Shown: positions 1-7,817 of the stretch, piece after piece
How positions within the stretch are numbered: position 1 is the first letter of the stretch
How the letters are laid out: every line of letters starts with the position of its first letter
Translations under genes and position numbers: made by a program
Assembly (NCBI GenBank): GCA_036563665.1
Contig: DATCLY010000070.1
Coordinates: 62,001 to 126,000, forward strand
Direction: 5' to 3'
Length of the DNA stretch: 64,000 bases
From: FEN-1219 sp036563665
Lineage (GTDB): Bacteria > Pseudomonadota > Gammaproteobacteria > Steroidobacterales > Rariloculaceae
Notes under the pieces: generated by a model
Seen by the model: the letters and a program-made list of their open reading frames with translations, nothing else
Database searches by the model: none
What the model was told of the DNA's origin: nothing

Positions 1-303
1 CAGGCGGTAGCCGCGTTTCGGGACCGTTTGAATGTAACGCGGGCTGCCGCGCTCGTCGCCCAACGCGCGCCGCAGCTCGCTGATGCAGCGGGTCAACACC
101 TCCTCGGACGTGACCCGGCGCCACACCTGATCCAGAAGCGTGTCGCGCTCGACGAGCTCGCCCGCGTGCGCGGCCAGGAAGACCAGCACGTCCATCACCT
201 TCGGCTGCACGTGCTGCGGGCCTTCCGGGCCAGTGATGATCCCCGTGAGTGGCTCCACGTCGTACGCGCCGATTCGAAAACCGCGTCGTAGCTTCTGATC
301 CAT
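1..303 (-). CDS. Winged-helix (OmpR/CadC-type) transcriptional regulator, N-terminal part only
   Basis: Reading the minus strand from ATG at 303, 101 codons run to the window edge with no stop. The peptide MDQKLRRGFRIGAYDV begins a trans_reg_C winged helix and ends with the classic wing residues RYIQTVPKRGYRL. This DNA-binding domain sits at the N terminus with no receiver domain before it, which is typical of CadC-like one-component regulators. Those continue into a membrane helix and a TPR or TolB-like sensor part, which here lies outside the window. The gene is divergent from the transporter-like gene starting at 582, so it could control it; that is inference. A related regulator is complete at 30541. 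The start is chosen because the winged-helix fold needs residues from about position 7 onward. Confidence 0.85.
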   Translation of the reverse strand, partial: MDQKLRRGFRIGAYDVEPLTGIITGPEGPQHVQPKVMDVLVFLAAHAGELVERDTLLDQVWRRVTSEEVLTRCISELRRALGDERGSPRYIQTVPKRGYRL

Positions 304-581
304 CTGATGCGGGACCCCGGGGTTCGAGCGAGGGGCCGGGTCCGTGGGGCGGACCGGGTTCGGAGCTCGCGGGCAGCGAAGGATGGTAAGCCGCGGTCCT
401 GCCTCCCAGCAACGGCGCCGTGCGGGGGGCGGCGCAGAAATACGCAGCTTCCCGAAGTTTTCCGAACGAAAAAATCATCGCACGGTCAGTATCTTACGAG
501 CGCTCGGGCGCACACTGGTCCCCGACGACGACGAGCTCCGGCCGAAACCGCGAGCGCTGGCAGGAAAACGAGGACCCTCCG
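304..581. promoter_or_regulatory. Divergent intergenic region between the winged-helix gene and the transporter fusion gene
   Basis: This 278-base gap separates two divergent genes and should hold both promoters. The stretch around 455-500 is locally AT-rich compared with its surroundings, including a run of A bases near 469-475 and a TATCTT-like hexamer near 491. I could not assign a convincing -35/-10 pair. The GC-rich part 304-450 contains open frames with no coding character. Confidence 0.35.
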
Positions 582-3032
582 ATGTGCCCACAGACCGCCA
601 TCCAGACCTCCCCCCCGGCAGTCACCGTTTCCGATCACGACCACGTCGAGCGCGACGCCGCCTGCTCGAGCCTGGACCGCCTCGTCGGCCTCTTCACTGC
701 GGTTCGCCCCGGCGAGGGGCGCAGCGCCGCGCTCTTCTTCGCCTACTCCTTCCTGCTTCTCGTCTGCTACTACGTGCTCAAGACCATCCGCGAGCCGTTG
801 CTGCTTGCGAACGGCTCGGCCGAGCTCAAGAGCTACGGGAACGCCGCCATCGCCGGCGCGTTGCTCGTGCTCCTGCCGCTCTACGGCGCGCTCTTCCGGC
901 GCGCGGGCAAGCGGCAGCTCGTTCGCGCCGTGACGTTAGCGTTCTCGGGGACGCTCGTGCTGTTCTGCGTGGTCGCGCGCGCGGGCGTCGACGTGGGCTT
1001 CGTCTACTACGTGTGGGTGGGCGTGTTCGGCGTCTTCATGCTCGCCCAGTTCTGGGCGCACGCGGCGCACACGTACAAGGTCGAGAGCGGGCAACGGCTC
1101 TTCCCCGTGATCATGGCGGGGGCCGCCGTGGGCGGCCTGGCCGGCCCCCCGCTCTGCGGAGTCCTGTTCGATGCGCTCGGCGTGTCGAATTTGATGCTGC
1201 TCGCCGCCGCGCTGCTCGCGACGACCGTGCCGCTGGTCGAGTGGACGTGGAACGCGGTGCCCGCGGCCTCGCGCAACGGCGAGCCGCGCGGCGAGCCCAA
1301 GAAAGACCTGCTCGGCGGCCTGTCGCTCGTGCTGCGCGATCGCTACCTGCTGCTGCTCGCGGTGCTCGCCGTGCTGCTCAACTGCGTGAGCAGCACCGGC
1401 GACTACCTGCTCACCGATTTCGTCGTCCGCGAGGCGGATCTGCGCGTCGCGGCCGATCCGGGCCTCGACAAGGACAGCCTGATCGCCGCCTTCTACGGCA
1501 ACTACTACCTCACGATGAACGCGCTCGGCCTGTTGCTGCAGCTCCTGCTCGTGGCGCGCGTGTTCCGCTGGGTCGGCGTGCCGGGCGCCCTGCTCGTCCT
1601 CCCGGCCATCGCGCTGCTCGGCTACGGGCTGGTCGTGCTCGTGCCGGTGTTCGCCGTGGTGCAGGCGGTGAAGCTCCTCGAGAGCTCCACGAGCTACACG
1701 CTCATGAACACCGCACGCCAGGCGCTCTTCCTGCCGCTGCCCGCGGCGCACCAGTACGAAGGCAAGACCGCCATCGACTGCTTCTTCTGGCGCTGCGGCG
1801 ATCTGCTTCAGGCCGGTGTGATCTACGTGGGACTGAACGCGCTCGATTTCGGGTTCCGCGAGCTGGCGCTCACGAACGTGCTCCTGGCGTTGGCTTGGAT
1901 CGCCGTGGCCCGCGCGGTGGGCCGTCGCTATGCGGGTCATGCGCCGCGACGTTTCGCGCAGCGTTTCACGATCGAGTGGCGGACGGTGGCGGTGGCGGCC
2001 TCGACGGCCGTCGCGGTCGTGGCGCTCGCCTCGCCGCGCGGCGTGCGTGCGGAGGAGCCCGCCGCCGCAACGCCGACGCTCTTCGCCGCTCACGAGCCGC
2101 TCGCCGTGGAGCTGCGCTATGACGCGCGCGAGCTCTGCCGGAAGCCGGAGCGCGAGGAGTGCGCGGACTTGCCGGCCACGCTGGTGTATCGCGAGGACGA
2201 CGGCACGGAGCGCAGCCTGAACGTTCGCCTGCGCGCGCGCGGCAAGTGGCGCAACCAGTCGGGCAACTGCGCCGTGCCGCCGCTGTTCGTGTTCTTCGAC
2301 GACGAAGAAGCGTCGGGCACGCTGTTCGCGGACCAGGAGATGCTGCCGCTCACCACGCACTGCCGGGAAACCGCGAGCTACGAGCAGTACGTCCTCAAGG
2401 AGTATCTCGCCTACCGGATCTACAACGTGCTCACGCCGAAGAGCCTGAGCGTGCGGCTCATGAAAGTGTCTTATCGCGACACCGGCAAGCGCGGGCGCGT
2501 CGTGGAGCGTTACGCGTTCTTCACCGAGCACTTCGAGTCGCTCGCCCGCCGGCAGGGCGCGGAGCACTGGCCGACGGACGACTTCGATCCCGCGCAGGCG
2601 GACGCGCGCGAGCTCGCCACTTTCGAGCTCTTCGAGTTCATGATCGGCAACACCGATTGGTCCGCGATCAAGGGGCACAACGTCACGCACTTGCGCCGCG
2701 CGGACGGCACGGTGACGGCCGTTCCGTTCGACTTCGACTTCTCGGGTCTCGTGAACGCGAGCTACGCGGGTCCGCCCCCAGGGCTGCCGATCGACAGCGT
2801 CAGGCAACGTCTCTTCCGCGGCGCCTGCCGGGACGGCTTCGGCTGGGACGAGCTGGTCGCGGCCTTCGTCGACCGCCGCCCGGACATCGAGGCGCTGCTG
2901 GCCGGCCTGCCCGGGCTGACCGAGCGGAGCCGCGAGGAGACGGCCGAATACGTCGAAGAGTTTTTCGCGATCATCGCTTCAGCCGAGCGCCGGCAGGCCG
3001 CGATCGTCGACGCCTGCCGCTCGGTGCGGTGA
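582..3032 (+). CDS. NTP/NDP-exchange-type transporter fused to an extracytoplasmic kinase-like domain
   Basis: The protein has 816 residues. Residues about 40-455 form a polytopic membrane domain resembling the ATP/ADP translocase (TLC/Npt) family, with features such as YYVLKTIREPLLL in the first helix and about twelve hydrophobic segments. An extra hydrophobic segment at about 467-485, ending ASPRGVRAEEP, looks like an anchor or internal signal sequence and would place the C-terminal third (about 490-816) outside the cytoplasm. That domain carries GNTDW (about 689-693) and PFDFDFSG (715-722). This resembles CotH-type atypical kinases and a related uncharacterised bacterial family, where such Asp and Asn residues bind ATP and metal. 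The ATG at 582 follows AGGAAAACGAGGA at good spacing; the frame is open upstream, but that part is not protein-like. The reading frame is continuous, so the fusion is real unless the assembly is wrong. Substrate and kinase activity are inference. Confidence 0.75.
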   Translation: MCPQTAIQTSPPAVTVSDHDHVERDAACSSLDRLVGLFTAVRPGEGRSAALFFAYSFLLLVCYYVLKTIREPLLLANGSAELKSYGNAAIAGALLVLLPLYGALFRRAGKRQLVRAVTLAFSGTLVLFCVVARAGVDVGFVYYVWVGVFGVFMLAQFWAHAAHTYKVESGQRLFPVIMAGAAVGGLAGPPLCGVLFDALGVSNLMLLAAALLATTVPLVEWTWNAVPAASRNGEPRGEPKKDLLGGLSLVLRDRYLLLLAVLAVLLNCVSSTGDYLLTDFVVREADLRVAADPGLDKDSLIAAFYGNYYLTMNALGLLLQLLLVARVFRWVGVPGALLVLPAIALLGYGLVVLVPVFAVVQAVKLLESSTSYTLMNTARQALFLPLPAAHQYEGKTAIDCFFWRCGDLLQAGVIYVGLNALDFGFRELALTNVLLALAWIAVARAVGRRYAGHAPRRFAQRFTIEWRTVAVAASTAVAVVALASPRGVRAEEPAAATPTLFAAHEPLAVELRYDARELCRKPEREECADLPATLVYREDDGTERSLNVRLRARGKWRNQSGNCAVPPLFVFFDDEEASGTLFADQEMLPLTTHCRETASYEQYVLKEYLAYRIYNVLTPKSLSVRLMKVSYRDTGKRGRVVERYAFFTEHFESLARRQGAEHWPTDDFDPAQADARELATFELFEFMIGNTDWSAIKGHNVTHLRRADGTVTAVPFDFDFSGLVNASYAGPPPGLPIDSVRQRLFRGACRDGFGWDELVAAFVDRRPDIEALLAGLPGLTERSREETAEYVEEFFAIIASAERRQAAIVDACRSVR

Positions 3033-3078
3033 AGGGAGGATCCGATGGCCGCGTGCGTCGTTCCGGCCGCGAAGCTCG

Positions 3079-3107
3079 TTGGCGCCCGACCACCGCGGGC
3101 GCATAAT
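3079..3107 (+). promoter_or_regulatory. Probable sigma-70-like promoter for the kinase-caspase operon
   Basis: TTGGCG at 3079-3084 and CATAAT at 3102-3107 are separated by 17 bases. The start codon at 3135 is 28 bases downstream of the -10 hexamer. This suggests that the kinase gene starts its own transcription unit rather than being read only from the gene ending at 3032. Confidence 0.55.
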
Positions 3108-3134
3108 GGCTGCAACGCGCGATCGAGCGCCACC

Positions 3135-4586
3135 ATGAGCGGCCACAGACCGACGGCGCCGGACCTCGACGCACCCACCCAACCCGACCCCAACACGTGG
3201 CGGGTTCCGACGACCTCCGCCCCCGAACCCGACGCGTCCTGGTGGCATCCGCAGCAGTGGGCGGGGGGCCCGGCGGAGGCGGTCGGCCCGGGCGCCGTGA
3301 TCAAGGAACGCTTTCTGCTCGAGTCGCTGCTCGGGCGCGGCGGTATGGGCGAGGTGTATCGTGCGCTCGACCGCCGCAAGCAGGAAGTGCAGGATCGCGA
3401 TCCCTACGTCGCCATCAAGATCCTGCGCGACGACTTCCGCGGACATCCTCACGCGTTGATCGCCCTGCAGCGCGAGACCCGCAAGGCGCAGACGCTCGCC
3501 CATCCGAACGTCGTCACGGTGCACGACTTCGATCGCGACGGCACCACCGTGTACATGACGATGGAGCTGCTCGACGGCGAGCCGCTTTCCCGCGTGATCG
3601 CCGCACGCGGCGCTCTGCCACGCGAGGACGCCGTGCGCGCGATTCGCGGCATGGCGGCCGCGCTCGCGTACGCGCATGAAAAGGGCATCGTGCATTCCGA
3701 CTTCAAGCCCGGCAACGTGTTCCTCACGGCCGACGGCGCCGTCAAAGTCCTCGACTTCGGCATCGCGCGGGCGCTGCCGAACAGGCAGCGCCCGAGCGGC
3801 GACGTCACCGTGTTCGACGCGGCCGAGCTCGGGGCGTTGACGCCGCGCTATGCGAGCCCCGAGATGCTGCGCGGCGAGGCACCGGTGCCCGCGGACGACG
3901 TGTTCGCGCTCGGCATCGTGGGCTACGAGCTCCTCACGGGCCGGCATCCGTTCGGCCGCTCCACGGCCGACGAAGCGCAGGCGCGCGGCGCCAAGCTGCC
4001 CGCCCTGCCTGCGCTGCCCCGCCGGCAACGCAAGGCGCTCGCGAAAGCGCTCGCCTTCGAGCGCGCGGCGCGGCACGAGGACGCCGCCGCGTTCCTGCGG
4101 CACTTCGACGGGCCGAGCCCGCTGCGCAAGACGGCTTACGTCGGCTCCCTGCTGCTGCTCGCGGGCGCCGCGAGCTACGGCTGGTACTCGAGCGTGCAGC
4201 TGCGTCCCGACACGCCATGGGACGCGCTGCCGCCGGCCCGGCAGGCCGCATTCGTCGCCGCGGTCGAGCAGGGTCGCGCGGCGCTCGCGCAGGCCGACAC
4301 GGCCGGCGCCTTCGCCTTGAACGACGCGTTCGCCTATTTCGACGAGGCGTTCGCCATCCATCGCAACAATCCCGCCACGATCGAGGGCCTTCGAGCCGTG
4401 GCGGACGGCTTTCTCGAGGCGCTGCGCGACGCGCCGGCGCCCGACAGAGAAGCCGTGCTCGGCAAGCTCTACTGCCAGCCGTATCTCGCCACCTACCGTC
4501 CCGTGGTGGCCGCATGCCGCGATGCGCTCGGCGCGGAGCGCTGCTCGTTCGCCGGCTTGCGTTGCCCGCGAGCGGAGGCGCCATGA
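3135..4586 (+). CDS. Membrane-anchored Ser/Thr protein kinase (PknB/Hanks type)
   Basis: The protein has 483 residues. A disordered Pro-rich N terminus precedes a Hanks-type kinase domain at about 58-325. The glycine loop GRGGMGEVY is at 67-75, the ATP-binding lysine in AIK is K95, the catalytic loop is HSDFKPGN (H187, D189, N194), DFG starts at D207, and an APE-like SPE follows. Ser replaces Arg before the catalytic Asp, making it a non-RD kinase, so activation-loop phosphorylation may not be the switch. One membrane helix (about 333-355) leads to a roughly 125-residue extracytoplasmic C-terminal part that could sense a signal. ATG 3135 is preferred over an earlier in-frame ATG at 3045 because the promoter lies between them and the longer N terminus is not protein-like. 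The stop overlaps the caspase gene start (ATGA), implying translational coupling. Substrates are unknown. Confidence 0.9.
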   Translation: MSGHRPTAPDLDAPTQPDPNTWRVPTTSAPEPDASWWHPQQWAGGPAEAVGPGAVIKERFLLESLLGRGGMGEVYRALDRRKQEVQDRDPYVAIKILRDDFRGHPHALIALQRETRKAQTLAHPNVVTVHDFDRDGTTVYMTMELLDGEPLSRVIAARGALPREDAVRAIRGMAAALAYAHEKGIVHSDFKPGNVFLTADGAVKVLDFGIARALPNRQRPSGDVTVFDAAELGALTPRYASPEMLRGEAPVPADDVFALGIVGYELLTGRHPFGRSTADEAQARGAKLPALPALPRRQRKALAKALAFERAARHEDAAAFLRHFDGPSPLRKTAYVGSLLLLAGAASYGWYSSVQLRPDTPWDALPPARQAAFVAAVEQGRAALAQADTAGAFALNDAFAYFDEAFAIHRNNPATIEGLRAVADGFLEALRDAPAPDREAVLGKLYCQPYLATYRPVVAACRDALGAERCSFAGLRCPRAEAP

Positions 4587-6157
4587 GCGCGCGCTGGCTC
4601 GCCGCCCTGGCGTCGACCGCGCTCGCGGCCACGGCCGCCGCGCAACGCGATGCCGGCCGCGCCTACGAGGGCTTCACGACGGTGCAGGCGCTGCAGATCG
4701 TGGACTGCCTCCTGCCGGGCCAGGTGCGTGTCGTGGGCGGGCGCACGTATCTCACCCCGCGTCGGCCCACGCGCATGACGGCCGGCGACTGCGAAGCGCG
4801 CGGCGGCGAGTACCTCGCCTACGACCGGGCCGACTATCGCGCGGCGCTCGCCGTGTGGCTGCCCGCCGCGCAGCAGGGCGATGCGGAAGCGCAGACCATC
4901 GTCGGCGAGATCTACGAGCGCGGCCTCGGCGCGGAGCCGGACTATGCCGCGGCCGCCGAGTGGTACCGCCGCGCCGCCGAGCAAGGCTATTCGCGCGCGC
5001 AGTTCGACCTGGGCGCCCTGTACGAGCAGGGCCTCGGCGTGCCGCAGGACCGGCTCGCGGCGCTCAACTGGTATCGGCTCGCGTGGGGCCTGCCCGAGGA
5101 CAGCGTGATCTACCGCTCGGCCGCTGCGGCGGAGCAGGACGCGCTGCGGGCCGAGCTCGAGCAGCGCATCGAGGCCCTCGAGCGGCAAGTGGAGGCGCTC
5201 GAGCGGCAGATCCGCTCGCTCGAGGGAGAGCTGCGCGCCCGCGAAGACGTGGCCGCCGAGATCGAGTCGCTGCGCATGCTGCTCGCGCGCCTCGAGGCCG
5301 AGCGCCAGGCCGAGCGGGAACGCCTCGCGGCGCTCGCCGCGCCCGCCCCCGCCGCGCGTCCGGATGCGACCGCGTTCGCGGGCGCCGCGCGCGAGGTGCG
5401 CTACCGCCGCCGCTCGTTCGGACGCTACTACGCGTTGATCATCGGCGTGCAGCACTACGAGCGGCTGGACAGTCTCGCCTCGCCCGCCAACGACGCGAGC
5501 CGCGTGGCGCGCCTGCTCGAGGAGCGCTACGGCTTCGACGTGCAGGTGCTGGTGGACCCGGATCAGGTCACGGTCATGAGGGCCGTGAACCAGCTCAACG
5601 AGACGCTGACCGCCGAGGACAACCTGCTGATCTACTTCGCGGGCCATGGCAACCGTTTGCCGAGCGGCCAGCGCGAGATCGGCTACTGGTTGCCGACCAA
5701 CGCCGAGCCGCCGCCGGACGACACGTTCTGGGTGCCGAACGAGTTCGTGAGCCGGCACCTGGGGAGGCTGCAGGCGAAGCGCGTGCTCGTCGTGTCGGAC
5801 TCCTGCTACCTCGGGCTGCTCGGGGACGACCCGGGGTTCGTGATGGTCGGCAACGGCCGCTACACGGACGAATACATCGAGTTCAAGCTGCCGAAACGCT
5901 CGCGGCTCGTGCTCGCCTCCGGCACGGATCAGCCCGTGCTCGACGGGGAAGCCGCCATGCATTCGGTGTTCGCCCGGGCGCTGCTCGAAGAGCTCGAGCG
6001 CAACGATCGAGTGCTGACGGCGCCGGAGCTCTTCCTGCGGGTGCTCGACCGCGTGCGCCGCTCCGCGCCCGGGGCGAGCGGCGTGCAGGAGCCGCGGCTC
6101 AAGGTCATCAAGGACGCCGGCCACGAGGTCGGCGATTTCTTCTTCGTGCCGAGCTGA
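4583..6157 (+). CDS. Secreted Sel1-repeat / coiled-coil / caspase-like (peptidase C14) protein
   Basis: The protein has 524 residues. A signal peptide (cut probably after ATAAA) is followed by two Sel1-like repeats at about 75-160 (for example GDAEAQTIVGEIYERG and GYSRAQFDLGALYEQG). A charged coiled coil runs over about 185-255, and a caspase-fold domain over about 275-520. The catalytic dyad is visible: H355 in YFAGHGN and C408 in VSDSCYLG. Such bacterial metacaspase-like proteases cleave after basic or acidic residues in regulated cascades or cell-death systems; the target here is unknown. ATG overlaps the upstream kinase stop by four bases. Being exported and co-expressed with a membrane kinase and an outer-membrane barrel suggests an envelope role. 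The Sel1 repeats and coiled coil look like partner-binding modules. Confidence 0.88.
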   Translation: MSARWLAALASTALAATAAAQRDAGRAYEGFTTVQALQIVDCLLPGQVRVVGGRTYLTPRRPTRMTAGDCEARGGEYLAYDRADYRAALAVWLPAAQQGDAEAQTIVGEIYERGLGAEPDYAAAAEWYRRAAEQGYSRAQFDLGALYEQGLGVPQDRLAALNWYRLAWGLPEDSVIYRSAAAAEQDALRAELEQRIEALERQVEALERQIRSLEGELRAREDVAAEIESLRMLLARLEAERQAERERLAALAAPAPAARPDATAFAGAAREVRYRRRSFGRYYALIIGVQHYERLDSLASPANDASRVARLLEERYGFDVQVLVDPDQVTVMRAVNQLNETLTAEDNLLIYFAGHGNRLPSGQREIGYWLPTNAEPPPDDTFWVPNEFVSRHLGRLQAKRVLVVSDSCYLGLLGDDPGFVMVGNGRYTDEYIEFKLPKRSRLVLASGTDQPVLDGEAAMHSVFARALLEELERNDRVLTAPELFLRVLDRVRRSAPGASGVQEPRLKVIKDAGHEVGDFFFVPS

Positions 6158-6201
6158 CTGGATCACGAGCGGCGACGCCGCTCGCACGAATCGCGCGCCC
6201 T

Positions 6202-7803
6202 ATGAACGACAACTACAACGACATGAGCGCGACGAAACACCGCGGAAAGCGCGTAACGATGTGGACCGCCGCGCTCGCCGCAGCGCTGCTCGCGGAGCGC
6301 GCCGCCGGCCAGAACGACGACGGGCCCGGCCTGCTCGGCCTCACGTTCGCCACCCCCATCGAGCAGGCGGCCGCGCGGGCGAACGACCTCGTGTTCCGCA
6401 CGCTCGAGCCGGAGTGCAATCCGTCGGGCGTGCTCGACACGCTGCCGTCACCCGAGTTCGGCGACGCGGCCGGCGCCGGCAACCTGGGCCCGCTCTGCAA
6501 CCCCGACGCGTTCCACGTCTACGCGAACGCGCGGGAGCTCGCCCACACGGCGAACGAGCTGCAGGGCCTGGGCCCCACCGTCGCGAGCCTCGGGCTCGAC
6601 CTCGAGGGGCTCGGCCGGGCGCTGCGCTGGACGGCGGCGGAGGAGCTCGCGGCACAGGGCGCGATGGCCACGCAGTTCGCCAACGGTCAGCTCGCGACGC
6701 TCGCGGCGCGCCTGACCGCGCTGCGCTTCGGGCCGAGCGTCGTCGGCACGACCACGTTCCACGATCGGCTGCGGCGAAGCTCGCCGCTCTTCGCGCAAGC
6801 CGGCGAGCCGGAGCCGGCGGACCCGGACGCGCCGCGGGAAACGTTCAGCCCGTGGGGCGGCTTTCTGAACTACGGGTTCGGCTACGGCACCAAGACGCCC
6901 ACGCCGCTCGAGGACGCATTCGATTTCGACGGCTCGGAGATCACGTTGGGGATCGACTATCGGCTGCGCAACAACGTCGTGCTCGGCGGCATCCTCGGCT
7001 GGACCCGGCAGGACATCGACTTCGACGAGGCCGCGAGCCCGATCAGCGTGGTGGACGGCTCCATCGATGCGAAGGGCAAGAGCTTCATCGTCTTCGCGCT
7101 CGCGCAAGGTGAGCGGCTCACCGTCAGCGGCTCGCTGGGCGTGCAATCGCTCGACTACGGCGTGGACCGCCACATTCAATATCCGTCGTTCAATCCGGAC
7201 ATCGAGAGCACCAACTCGCTCGCGCGCAGCGAGCCGCGATCCGACATCGAGACCGCGACGTTCGGGCTCGGCTACGCGTTCACCTGGACCAGGCTCACGC
7301 TCGAGCCGTACTACTCGCTCGAGCATCTCGACATCACAGTCGATGCGTTCGCCGAGGAGCGCAGCATCGAGCGCTTCAGCAACCGGGAAGACACGCACCG
7401 CTTCGAGCTCAGCGTTTCCGGCCAGGACGTCAAGAGCTTGAAGAGCACGATCGGCGTGCGGTTCCAGTACGTCGTGACGCCGCGGCTCGGCTTCATCGTG
7501 CCGTTCTGGACGGTCGCCGCGCATCGCGAGCACGAGGACCGGTCGCGCACCATCACGAGCGGCTACGCCGTGCTCGCGGACGTGCTCGGCAGCCAGACGT
7601 TCGAGCTGCCGACCGATGCGCCGCCGCAGCACTACTACACCGTCTCCGCAGGCTTCTCCATGCTGCTGCGCGGCGGCCGCCCGAGGCGGGCGGACGGACC
7701 CGTCGCCGGCGGGATCTCCGGCTTCGTGCAGCTCACGGCCGTGCGCGATCGCGCGCCTTACGACGACAGCGTGCTCACGGCCGGACTCCGCTACGAGTTC
7801 TGA
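6202..7803 (+). CDS. Autotransporter-type outer-membrane beta-barrel protein
   Basis: The protein has 533 residues. A signal peptide ends near LLAERAAGQ. The passenger-like part of about 170 residues is short and Ala/Leu/Glu-rich with helical character, not the usual long beta-helix. From about residue 210 (FSPWGGFLNYGFGYG) to the end there are regular amphipathic beta strands, with aromatic girdles and a C-terminal RYEF, as in the autotransporter barrel family (PF03797-like). The gene lies 44 bases after the caspase-like gene on the same strand, so it probably belongs to the same operon. The first ATG (6202) is listed; in-frame ATGs at 6223 and 6259 are also possible, and the last gives the tidiest signal peptide (MWTAALAAALLAERAAG). 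The barrel may display or secrete the small helical domain; this is inference. Confidence 0.8.
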   Translation: MNDNYNDMSATKHRGKRVTMWTAALAAALLAERAAGQNDDGPGLLGLTFATPIEQAAARANDLVFRTLEPECNPSGVLDTLPSPEFGDAAGAGNLGPLCNPDAFHVYANARELAHTANELQGLGPTVASLGLDLEGLGRALRWTAAEELAAQGAMATQFANGQLATLAARLTALRFGPSVVGTTTFHDRLRRSSPLFAQAGEPEPADPDAPRETFSPWGGFLNYGFGYGTKTPTPLEDAFDFDGSEITLGIDYRLRNNVVLGGILGWTRQDIDFDEAASPISVVDGSIDAKGKSFIVFALAQGERLTVSGSLGVQSLDYGVDRHIQYPSFNPDIESTNSLARSEPRSDIETATFGLGYAFTWTRLTLEPYYSLEHLDITVDAFAEERSIERFSNREDTHRFELSVSGQDVKSLKSTIGVRFQYVVTPRLGFIVPFWTVAAHREHEDRSRTITSGYAVLADVLGSQTFELPTDAPPQHYYTVSAGFSMLLRGGRPRRADGPVAGGISGFVQLTAVRDRAPYDDSVLTAGLRYEF

Positions 7804-7817
7804 GGAGCGACGCCGTG

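Noticed and set aside
936..2807. 623-residue open frame on the minus strand
   Set aside because: Shadow of the transporter/kinase fusion on the opposite strand; composition is His/Arg/Gly-rich with no family features.
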